64,000 nt of DNA, taken from JASHPR01 sp963833885 (lineage in GTDB: Bacteria; Actinomycetota; Actinomycetes; Streptosporangiales; Streptosporangiaceae). The notes beneath the pieces are model-generated. The model saw nothing but the letters and a program-made list of their open reading frames with translations, did not search any database and was not told the DNA's origin. The stretch is taken from assembly GCA_963833885.1 (NCBI GenBank), contig CAWHZU010000019.1, positions 578,795-642,794 of the forward strand. The letters are read 5' to 3'. The translations under genes were made by a program, and so were the position numbers. Below, in pieces: positions 50,458 through 57,877 of the stretch; the stretch's first letter is position 1; every line of letters starts with the position of its first letter.

Positions 50458-51078
50458 GTGTTCCGACGACGTTCAGCCGACGCAGCTGAGCTGCCCGATC
50501 AGGCAGATCAGGACGCGCAGAGCCAGCCTGCGGCCGAAGCCGCCCCCGAGCGGCCCGGCCAGACCCAGAGTAAGGGCAGGCCGACCCCCAAGCGCAGCGA
50601 GGCTGAGCGCAGGCGACGGCAGCCGTACTCGGCGCCTGCCGACCGGAAGGCGGCCGGCCAGCAGTCGCGCGACCGGGACCGCGCCGCGCGCGCCCGCAGG
50701 ACCGAAGCCATGCGCCGCGGCGAGAGCTGGGCACTGCCGCGCAAGGATCAGGGCCAGGTCCGGGCGCTGGCGCGTGACTACGTGGACGCCAGGCGCAGCA
50801 TCAGCGAGTACTACATGTTCGGGGTGCTCGTGCTCGTGGTCCTGCTGTTCCTTCCCGCGCTGCGGAAGTCTGCGGTGATCGACTATGCGGTGCTGATTAT
50901 CCTCGCGGTGATCGTCATCGAGAGCGTCCTCGTCTCCGGCCGGGTGATCAAGCTCGCGCAGCAGCGATTCCCCGGCGAGAGCACCCGCGGTCTCCGGATG
51001 TACGTGGCGGTCCGCAACACCCAGTTCCGCCGGCTGCGCATGCCGACGCCCAGGGTCAAGCCCGGCACCAAGGTCTGA
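50458..51078 (+). CDS. DUF3043 membrane protein
   Basis: This 206-residue actinobacterial protein has a basic, charged N-terminal half (ERRRRQPYSAPADRK, RRTEAMRRGESWALP) and two helices (EYYMFGVLVLVVLLFLPAL, YAVLIILAVIVIESVLV). The start is GTG; no strong ribosome site is visible, so leaderless translation is possible. It is divergent from pspA, which is a conserved neighbour. The function is unknown. Confidence 0.85.
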   Translation: MFRRRSADAAELPDQADQDAQSQPAAEAAPERPGQTQSKGRPTPKRSEAERRRRQPYSAPADRKAAGQQSRDRDRAARARRTEAMRRGESWALPRKDQGQVRALARDYVDARRSISEYYMFGVLVLVVLLFLPALRKSAVIDYAVLIILAVIVIESVLVSGRVIKLAQQRFPGESTRGLRMYVAVRNTQFRRLRMPTPRVKPGTKV

Positions 51079-51125
51079 GTCACCGGCCGCCGACGGCATG
51101 CCTGACGGCCGCTAGGGTCAACCGC

Positions 51126-52124
51126 ATGGAATACCGTCACCTCGGCCGCAGCGGGCTGAAGATCAGCGAGATCGCCTACGGCAACTGGATCACCCATGGT
51201 TCCCAGGTCGAAGAGCAGGCCGCCAGCGCGTGCGTGGCCGCGGCGCTCGATGAGGGCATCACCAGCTTCGACACCGCGGACGCCTACGCGGGCACCAAGG
51301 CCGAGGAGGTGCTCGGCCGGGCGCTGCGCGGCGTGCGCCGCGAGTCGGTCGAGATCTTCAGCAAGCTCTACTGGCCGGTCGGCCCCGGCGCCAACGACAG
51401 CGGCCTGTCCCGCAAGCACATCATGGAGTCAGCGCACGGCTCACTCCGGCGGCTGCAGACCGACTACCTGGACCTGTACCAGGCGCACCGCTACGACCAC
51501 GAGACGCCGCTCGAGGAGACCCTCCGCGCCTTCGACGACCTGGTCCGTCAGGGCAAGGTTCTCTACGTAGGCGTATCCGAGTGGCGGGCCGAGGAGATCG
51601 CGGCCGCGCTGCGGATCGCCGGGGAGATGGGATTCGACCGGATCGTCTCGAACCAGCCGCAGTACAGCATGCTGTGGCGGGTCATCGAAGCCGAGGTGCT
51701 GCCGCTGTGCGAGAAGGAGGGCATCGGCCAGATCGTGTTCTCGCCAATCGCGCAAGGCGTGCTGACCGGCAAGTACCTGCCGGGTTCGGCCGCGCCGGAA
51801 GGCTCCCGCGCGACCGACGCCGGCGGGTCGAGGTTCATCAAGGGCTACCTGACCGACGACATCCTCGGCCGGGTGCAGCAGCTCAAGCCGCTCGCCGACG
51901 AGGCTGGCCTGACGATGGCGCAGCTGGCGATCGCGTGGACACTGCAGAACTCCGGGGTTTCGGCGGCGATCGTGGGTGCCACCAGGCCGGAGCAGGTGCG
52001 CGAGAACGCCGGGGCGTCCGGCGTCCGCCTCGACCCCGCGCTGATGGCCCGGATCGACGACGCCCTCGGCCCGGTGATCTTTACCGACCCGGCGGCCACC
52101 GCCAGCCCGCGGACCCGCCGCTGA
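51126..52124 (+). CDS. Aldo/keto reductase (potassium-channel beta-like AKR)
   Basis: This 332-residue reductase starts MEYRHLGRSGLKISEIAYGNW, typical of AKR family 6/11-13. The tetrad Asp/Tyr/Lys/His is in FDTADAYAGTKAEE, IFSKLYWP and YQAHRYDHETPLEE. NADPH site residues are near SAAIVGATRPEQVRENA. It differs from the 1-kb reductase. It follows DUF3043 by 47 bases on the same strand. Confidence 0.88.
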   Translation: MEYRHLGRSGLKISEIAYGNWITHGSQVEEQAASACVAAALDEGITSFDTADAYAGTKAEEVLGRALRGVRRESVEIFSKLYWPVGPGANDSGLSRKHIMESAHGSLRRLQTDYLDLYQAHRYDHETPLEETLRAFDDLVRQGKVLYVGVSEWRAEEIAAALRIAGEMGFDRIVSNQPQYSMLWRVIEAEVLPLCEKEGIGQIVFSPIAQGVLTGKYLPGSAAPEGSRATDAGGSRFIKGYLTDDILGRVQQLKPLADEAGLTMAQLAIAWTLQNSGVSAAIVGATRPEQVRENAGASGVRLDPALMARIDDALGPVIFTDPAATASPRTRR

Positions 52125-52169
52125 GCCCCTGATCGCCGCGCCCCGCTATGGCCCGCCCGGCTTCGGTTG

Positions 52170-52379
52170 CTACTTCCCGGGGTGCAGGCTCATCGGGCCG
52201 TACTCGACGCGGCCCTCATCCAGCAGGGACACCTGGTCCACCCCGGCCTCGAGCAGGGTGGGCCAGTTCTCGCCGATCCAGCTCTCGGCGTCCCCCTGGC
52301 TGCCGAAGCTCTCCTTAGGCAGGCCGCGCGATGTGAGCACGGTCCCGTCTTCCTTCTCCAGCTGCCAGGTCCAGGTCAT
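52170..52379 (-). CDS. Small conserved hypothetical protein
   Basis: This 69-residue protein (WTWQLEKEDGTVLTSRGLPK ... SQGDAESWIGENWPTLLEAG) looks like a short actinobacterial protein with a single alpha/beta unit. I recognise no named family. It has no membrane segment. It is convergent with the reductase and divergent from cobU. The coding character (acidic, Trp-rich, no low complexity) supports a real gene. Confidence 0.7.
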   Translation of the reverse strand: MTWTWQLEKEDGTVLTSRGLPKESFGSQGDAESWIGENWPTLLEAGVDQVSLLDEGRVEYGPMSLHPGK

Positions 52380-52458
52380 GCTTGCTCGCCGCCTCGGTGG
52401 CTAGGATCGGGCCGGTCAACGGCGCTAAATCTTAGTCGCCCCGCACCTGAGGAGGCCG

Positions 52459-53496
52459 ATGGAGGTCCGGCTCGCCGGCACCGGCGGCAGCAGCGGCTGG
52501 CCGCAGCAGGGCTGCGAATGCGCGTCCTGCGCCAGGATCCGGGCGGCCGGCCGCTCGCGGGCCCCCACGCGGGTGATCGTGGACGGCACGCTGCCCGTCG
52601 GCTCTGGCGAGCCGCCGGCCGGGTATCAGGTGCAGCGAATGCCGGGCGCCTGGGCCGTGACCGCGCCGGACGGCGGCAGGCTGCTCTTGACCGACGGGTC
52701 CGGCGCCACACCCGACCTGCCGGACGGCGGAAGGCCCTTCGACATCGTGCTGCTCGACCTTGTGCGGGACCCGGCGCAGCTCGGCGCGCTGCGCAGCCGG
52801 GGCCTCGTCGGCGACGGCACCGTGGCCGTGGTGCTGCACGCCGATCACCGGATCTCCTCTGAGGAGGAGCTGGCCCGGCGGTGCGGGTTCTGGGGGGCGG
52901 TCCTGCCGGAGGACGGAGACGTGCTCACGGCGCCGCGTGACCGGCCTGCACCCCCACCGGCCCAGCCGCGCCGGGTGCTCGTGCTCGGCGGGGCACGGTC
53001 GGGGAAGTCGCGGCACGCGGAGCTCAGGCTGGCCGCCGAGCCGCTGGTGACCTACCTGGCGGCCGGGCCCTACCCGGACGGCGCGCAGCCCTCAGCCGAT
53101 CCCGAGTGGGCCGAGCGGGTGGCGGCGCATCAGTCCCGGCGCCCGGCGTGGTGGCGGACCGTGGAAAGCGCCGACGCCGCCGGGGCGTTGCGGTCGGTGC
53201 CCGGCGCGCTGTTGTTCGACGGGGTGGGGACCTGGCTGGCCGCGGTGATGACGATGCAGCACCAGGCGGGGACGCCGGGACTGCTCGCCGCGAAAGCCGA
53301 TGAGCTGGTCGAGGCGTGGCGGCAGACGCCTGCACGCGTGGTCGCGGTCAGCGATGAGGTGGGATCCGGCGTCCATCCGCCGACCGAGGCCGGCCTGTTC
53401 CGGGACCAGCTTGGGTGGCTCAACCAGCGGCTCGCCGCCGAGTCGGACCAGGTTGTGCTCGTGGTGGCCGGGCGGCCGGTGACTCTTCCCAGTTGA
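52459..53496 (+). CDS. cobU: Adenosylcobinamide kinase/guanylyltransferase with N-terminal extension
   Basis: This 345-residue protein has a complete C-terminal CobU domain: P-loop VLGGARSGKSRHAE, the GMP-accepting His in HQSRRPAWWRTVE and DEVGSGVHPPTEAGLFRD. CobU activates adenosylcobinamide in cobalamin assembly. The first 160 residues look like a worn metallo-beta-lactamase-like module (VRLAGTGGSSGWPQQGCECASC) without the HxHxDH metal motif. Such fusions exist in streptomycetes in my memory. No other cob gene is nearby, so salvage is more likely than synthesis. GAGGAGG precedes the ATG. Confidence 0.85.
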   Translation: MEVRLAGTGGSSGWPQQGCECASCARIRAAGRSRAPTRVIVDGTLPVGSGEPPAGYQVQRMPGAWAVTAPDGGRLLLTDGSGATPDLPDGGRPFDIVLLDLVRDPAQLGALRSRGLVGDGTVAVVLHADHRISSEEELARRCGFWGAVLPEDGDVLTAPRDRPAPPPAQPRRVLVLGGARSGKSRHAELRLAAEPLVTYLAAGPYPDGAQPSADPEWAERVAAHQSRRPAWWRTVESADAAGALRSVPGALLFDGVGTWLAAVMTMQHQAGTPGLLAAKADELVEAWRQTPARVVAVSDEVGSGVHPPTEAGLFRDQLGWLNQRLAAESDQVVLVVAGRPVTLPS

Positions 53497-53497
53497 T

Positions 53498-53524
53498 CTG
53501 AATCCCTACTATTCGCGGATTCAG
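53498..53524. terminator. Hairpin after cobU
   Basis: CTGAATCC and GGATTCAG flank an 11-base loop, directly after the cobU stop. No T-tract follows, so this is a weak terminator or regulatory site. Confidence 0.45.
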
Positions 53525-53551
53525 AAGGCAAGAGGGCGAGACTACCCTCCG

Positions 53552-53565
53552 GAACTGTAAAGTTC
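53552..53565. promoter_or_regulatory. Short palindrome before the kinase gene
   Basis: GAACT GTAA AGTTC is a 5-bp dyad in a locally AT-rich stretch about 80 bases upstream of the kinase. It may be a promoter or operator, but the arms are short. Confidence 0.3.
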
Positions 53566-53646
53566 TATCCGCTAGCACACAAAGAGCATGGAGCTTTCCC
53601 GGCGGCGCCCTGCCGATCGGCCCGGTGACCGAGGTGGTGACGACAC

Positions 53647-54540
53647 ATGACGCGCGTTGTCGTCGTTGGTGATCTTATGACGGACACGGTCGCCCACGCG
53701 GCGTTGCCGCTGGCCAGGGGCAGCGACACGCCAGCGACGGTGACTATGCACGGTGGCGGTGCCGGGGCGAATATCGCGGCATGGCTCGCCGTGGACGGCG
53801 CCGAGGTGGCGTTCGTGGGACGGCGCGGCGCCGACATCGCCGGCCGCAACCGGGACATGGAGCTGATGGGCTACGGCGTGGACGCCCGGCTGGTCATGGA
53901 CCCCGAGCGGCCCACCGGCACCTGCGTGGTGATGGTGACCCACAAGGGCGACCACACGATGCTCTCCGACCCCGGGGCGAATGCGGCGCTGTCACCCGAT
54001 GACCTGCCCAAGGACCTGTTCACACCCGGCAGCCACCTGCACATCTCCGGCTACACGCTGCTCAACGAGGGCTCGAGGGCGGCGGCGCTCGCGGCCTTCA
54101 GCCACGCACAGCGCGCGGGCATGACCGTGTCCGTTGACGGTGCCTCTTCGGCACCGCTCGAGCGCGTCGGCGCCGAGCCGTTCCTGCAGCTCACCAACGG
54201 CGCTACGCTGCTCTTCGTGAACGGCGACCAGGCCAAGGTGCTGACCGGCCGGGAGCAGCCGGAGCAGGCAGCACGGGTGCTGAATGCGTGGTACCCGCAG
54301 GTCGTGATGAAGCTCGGCGGCGAGGGCGCGCTGTTCTACGCCAACGGACGGCCCGAGCCGTTCCGGGTTCCCGGGCCGCCGATCGAGCGGATCGTTGACG
54401 GCACCGGGGCCGGTGACGCGTTCTGCGCCGGGTTCCTGCCCGCCTGGCTGGACAAGAAGCCACCCGGCGAGGCGCTGGCCAGCGGATGCAGGCTCGCGGC
54501 CAGGGCCCTCAGCCTGGTGGGTTCGCGCCCGGCGCTCTGA
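53647..54540 (+). CDS. PfkB/ribokinase-family carbohydrate kinase
   Basis: This 297-residue kinase begins VVVVGDLMTDTVAHAALP, has MHGGGAGANIAAWLA for substrate, and DGTGAGDAFCAGFLPAWL as the anion hole and catalytic base. It belongs to the ribokinase fold; pseudouridine, ribose or other substrates are possible. The ATG has no strong ribosome site. Its 3' end overlaps the ArsR gene by 32 bases. Confidence 0.82.
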   Translation: MTRVVVVGDLMTDTVAHAALPLARGSDTPATVTMHGGGAGANIAAWLAVDGAEVAFVGRRGADIAGRNRDMELMGYGVDARLVMDPERPTGTCVVMVTHKGDHTMLSDPGANAALSPDDLPKDLFTPGSHLHISGYTLLNEGSRAAALAAFSHAQRAGMTVSVDGASSAPLERVGAEPFLQLTNGATLLFVNGDQAKVLTGREQPEQAARVLNAWYPQVVMKLGGEGALFYANGRPEPFRVPGPPIERIVDGTGAGDAFCAGFLPAWLDKKPPGEALASGCRLAARALSLVGSRPAL

Positions 54541-54847
54541 CCTCGCCGGCGTCGAACCGGGCCAGCCAGGTGCCGGCCACCGAGCGCAGCCGGCCGCTGT
54601 CCAGCCGGTAGACGCGCTGCCTCCCGCGCAGCACCGCGTGGACCAGCCCTGCGTCCTGCAGGATGCCCAGATGCCGAGACGTCGTCGGCCAGGAGCAGTC
54701 GAACCTCGCGGCTATCTCGCCAGAGGTCATCTCGCCGCCACGGGCCAGCAGCACGAGCAGGATCGTGCGCCGCGACTGGTGCGCGAGGGCGCCGAACACG
54801 GCGTCGAGGGACTGCAGGTCTGCGATGCCCCTTGGCTGGCCGGTCAC
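54509..54847 (-). CDS. ArsR-family transcriptional regulator
   Basis: This 112-residue winged-helix repressor has DAVFGALAHQSRRTILLVLL and the helix-turn-helix MTSGEIAARFDCSWPTTSRH. There is no arsenic-type CVC motif, so it is a non-metal ArsR. The GTG start overlaps the upstream gene stop by 4 bases, which fixes the start and shows co-transcription with the monooxygenase-like gene. It probably represses this operon. Confidence 0.87.
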   Translation of the reverse strand: MTGQPRGIADLQSLDAVFGALAHQSRRTILLVLLARGGEMTSGEIAARFDCSWPTTSRHLGILQDAGLVHAVLRGRQRVYRLDSGRLRSVAGTWLARFDAGEVRAPGANPPG

Positions 54848-55164
54848 GCCTCGACGGCCACCCTCACGAAGTGAGGGAACTCCCACTTGGGCCGGCCATC
54901 GCGGTCCTCCAGCAGCGGATCCATCGCCTCCCAGATCATCAGCACGTCCGGGTGCTCATGCGCCAGGCCGAAGCCGCCCTCAACCCAGGTGAAGATTTCA
55001 ACGTAGGTCAGGCCGCCGTCGGTGCCGCGCAGCACGAGCGGCGGCTCCCCGGTCACGAAGCCGAGGCCGTGCAGCGTGCGCCAGTGGGTCCGGAGCAGGT
55101 CGGCGAAGCGCTCCTCGGCGTCCGGCCTGACCCGGTACGTGCAGACTACCGTTTCATTAGCCAT
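54844..55164 (-). CDS. Dimeric alpha-beta barrel (ABM-like) protein
   Basis: This 106-residue protein resembles the antibiotic-biosynthesis-monooxygenase ferredoxin-like fold, with TYRVRPDAEERFADLLRTHW and THVEIFTW-like strands (seen as TYVEIFTWVEGG). The reaction is unknown. It is the first gene of the operon with ArsR. The promoter region before it is AT-rich and shared with parC. Confidence 0.65.
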   Translation of the reverse strand: MANETVVCTYRVRPDAEERFADLLRTHWRTLHGLGFVTGEPPLVLRGTDGGLTYVEIFTWVEGGFGLAHEHPDVLMIWEAMDPLLEDRDGRPKWEFPHFVRVAVEA

Positions 55165-55277
55165 GTAGCTAACAATAAGCCTATGTGCTAAGAGTTACTA
55201 GACCCGGCCGCTGCTCCGCCACCCGATGCCCGCGCGCCGCTGCCCGCTTGTCCCAGCGGGCAGGCACAATGGCGGTC

Positions 55278-57797
55278 ATGGCAAGACGCACCACGACAAC
55301 TCCTCCTCCCGAGGACTTCGAGGAAAACATCATCGACATCGACGTCACCGAGGAGATGCGGGCCAGCTACCTCGAGTACGCCTACTCGGTGATCTACCAG
55401 CGCGCCCTGCCCGACGCCAGGGACGGGCTCAAGCCCGTGCAGCGCAGGATCCTGTACCAGATGCGCGAGATGGGCCTGACCCCGCAGCAGGCGTACACCA
55501 AGTGCGCGCAGGTCGTCGGCCAGGTCATGGGGCGCCTGCACCCGCACGGCGACTCGGCGATCTACGACGCACTGGTCCGGATGCAGCAGGACTGGGCGAT
55601 GCGCCTGCCGCTGATCGACGGGCACGGGAACTTCGGCTCGCTCGGCGGCGATGACGCGCCCGCCGCCTACCGCTACACCGAGGCGCGGCTGGCCGCGCCC
55701 GCCATGGAGATGACGGCCTCGCTCGACGAGGACACCGTCGACTTCGTGCCGAACTACGACGGCACGCTGACCCAGCCGGAGGTGCTTCCGGCCGCGATCC
55801 CGAACCTGCTCGTCAACGGGACCGCCGGGATCGCCGTCGGGATGGCCACCAACATGGCCCCGCACAACCTCGGTGAGGTCGTTGCGGCCGCCCGGCACCT
55901 GATCGCCCACCCGGACGCGAGCCTGGACGAGCTGATGCGGTTCGTCCCCGGACCCGACCTGCCAACCGGCGGCAAGATCGTCGGGCTGGACGGGATCCGG
56001 GAGGCTTACGAGACCGGCCGCGGGATCTTCCGCACCAGGGCGGCGGCGCGGGTCGAGAAGATCACCCCGCGCCGCACCGGGATCGTGGTCACCGAGCTGC
56101 CCTACGGGATCGGGCCGGAGAAGGTGATCGCCAGGATCAAGGACCTGGTCCAGGCCAAGAAGCTTTCCGGCATCGCGGACCTGAAGGACCTCACCGACCG
56201 GCACCGCGGACTGCAGCTGGTGATCGAGGTGCGCTCCGGGTTCCACCCCGAGGCCGTGCTCGCGGAGCTGTACCGGCTGACCCCGATGGAGGACACGTTC
56301 GGCATCAATAACGTCGCCCTCGTCGACGGGCAGCCGCGGCTGCTCGGCCTGCGTGAGCTGCTGCAAATCTACGTCGGCCACAGGATCGAGGTCGTCCGCC
56401 GCCGCACCGCGTACCGGCGCCGCAAGCGCGAGGACCGGATGCACCTGGTCGACGGCCTGCTCATCGCGCTGCTCAACATCGACGAGGTCATCCAGGTGAT
56501 CCGCACCAGCGATGACGCCGCGGCCGCCAAGGAACGGCTGATGGCCGTCTTCGATCTTTCGGTGATCCAGGCGCAGTACATTCTGGACACCCCGCTGCGC
56601 CGGCTGACCCGCTACGACCGGCTGGAGCTAGAGCGGGAGCGGGAAACCCTGGAGCGCGAGATCGCCGAGCTCACGGCGATCCTGGACTCCGAGCAGCGGC
56701 TGCGCGAAGTGGTCTCGGCCGAGCTGGCCGAGATCAGCGAGAAGTTCGCCACCCCGCGCCGCACGGTGCTGCTGGAAAGCAGCGGCGCGGCCAGGACGGC
56801 CGCGGTGCCGATGGAGGTGGCCGACGAACCCTGCACGGTGCTGCTCTCCTCGGCCGGGCTGCTGGCCAGGACGGCCAGCGCCGGGGACGACACCGCCGCC
56901 GAGCGCGCGGCTCCCGCGGCCGACCGCAAGGGGCACGACGCCGCGGGCCCGCGCTCCGCGCACGACACGATCGTCTCGGCCGTGGCGTCGACCGCGCGCG
57001 GCACGGTCGGCGTGGTGACCTCACACGGCCGGCTCATCCGGCTCGGCGTGCTGGAACTTCCGGCGCTGCCGCCAAGCGCGCACGCCCCCGGGCTGGCCGG
57101 CGGCGCCCCGATCAGCGAGTTCCTGTCGCTGCAGCCCGGAGAGACCGTGGCCGGGCTGGCCGCGGCCGACGGATCGGGCCCTGGCGCCGGTGCCGGGCTC
57201 GCGCTGGGCACGGCGAGCGGCGTGGTCAAGCGGGTCGCACCGGACTACCCGCAGAACGCGACCGAGTTCGAGGTCATCGGGCTCAAGGACGGCGACCGCG
57301 TGGTGGGCGCGGTGCAATTGGCCAACGAGGCGCAGGACCTGGCGTTCGTGACCAGCGACGCGCAGCTGCTCCGGTTCGGCGCGACGTTGGTCCGCCCGCA
57401 GGGCCGGTCGGCCGGCGGGATGGCCGGTATCAGGCTGGCCGCCCGCGCCTCGGTGATCTGGTTCGGTGCCGTCGACCCGGCCGCCGACGCCGCACCCGTC
57501 GTGGTTACCGTCGCGGGCAGTGGCAGCGCGCTCCCGGGCACGTCGGCGGTGACGGTGAAGGTCACGCCCTACGCCGAATACCCGCCGAAGGGCCGCGCCA
57601 CCGGCGGGGTCCGCTGCCACAGGTTCCTGAGAGGCGAGGATGTGCTGGTGCTTGCCTGGGCCGGGGCGGCTCCGGCACGCGGCGCCACCGAGGCCGGCTC
57701 GCCGGTCGACCTGCCGCCCGCGGACGGCCGCAGGGACGGCTCGGGCGAGCGGGTCCGGCACCCGCTGGCCGCGCTCGGCGGCGCGGCGCCGGCCTGA
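55278..57797 (+). CDS. parC: DNA topoisomerase IV subunit A
   Basis: This 839-residue type IIA topoisomerase cuts DNA through the catalytic Tyr in AAYRYTEARLA. Winged-helix landmarks are LPDARDGLKPVQRRILY and GRLHPHGDSAIYDALVRM. The C-terminal beta-propeller is divergent, with no clear GyrA box, which favours ParC over GyrA. The ATG chosen starts MARRTTTTPPPEDFEE, the family start; three more codons upstream are possible. It is convergent with parE. Confidence 0.9.
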   Translation: MARRTTTTPPPEDFEENIIDIDVTEEMRASYLEYAYSVIYQRALPDARDGLKPVQRRILYQMREMGLTPQQAYTKCAQVVGQVMGRLHPHGDSAIYDALVRMQQDWAMRLPLIDGHGNFGSLGGDDAPAAYRYTEARLAAPAMEMTASLDEDTVDFVPNYDGTLTQPEVLPAAIPNLLVNGTAGIAVGMATNMAPHNLGEVVAAARHLIAHPDASLDELMRFVPGPDLPTGGKIVGLDGIREAYETGRGIFRTRAAARVEKITPRRTGIVVTELPYGIGPEKVIARIKDLVQAKKLSGIADLKDLTDRHRGLQLVIEVRSGFHPEAVLAELYRLTPMEDTFGINNVALVDGQPRLLGLRELLQIYVGHRIEVVRRRTAYRRRKREDRMHLVDGLLIALLNIDEVIQVIRTSDDAAAAKERLMAVFDLSVIQAQYILDTPLRRLTRYDRLELERERETLEREIAELTAILDSEQRLREVVSAELAEISEKFATPRRTVLLESSGAARTAAVPMEVADEPCTVLLSSAGLLARTASAGDDTAAERAAPAADRKGHDAAGPRSAHDTIVSAVASTARGTVGVVTSHGRLIRLGVLELPALPPSAHAPGLAGGAPISEFLSLQPGETVAGLAAADGSGPGAGAGLALGTASGVVKRVAPDYPQNATEFEVIGLKDGDRVVGAVQLANEAQDLAFVTSDAQLLRFGATLVRPQGRSAGGMAGIRLAARASVIWFGAVDPAADAAPVVVTVAGSGSALPGTSAVTVKVTPYAEYPPKGRATGGVRCHRFLRGEDVLVLAWAGAAPARGATEAGSPVDLPPADGRRDGSGERVRHPLAALGGAAPA

Positions 57798-57811
57798 GCG
57801 CCGCCGGCGCC
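57785..57811. terminator. Hairpin across the parC stop
   Basis: GGCGCCGGC and GCCGGCGCC form a 9-bp stem around a 9-base loop that contains the parC TGA. The gap to the convergent parE is only 80 bases, so this may terminate the plus-strand message. Confidence 0.5.
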
Positions 57812-57877
57812 CGTCGGGCCGTTTCCGGGAATGCGGCACCCAAGGCGGCAACGCGCGGCCGAGGGTGTGGTGCCAGG

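Noticed and set aside
52380..52458. Cobalamin riboswitch before cobU
   Set aside because: The upstream gap is only 79 bases, too short for a B12 riboswitch, and no B12 box was seen.
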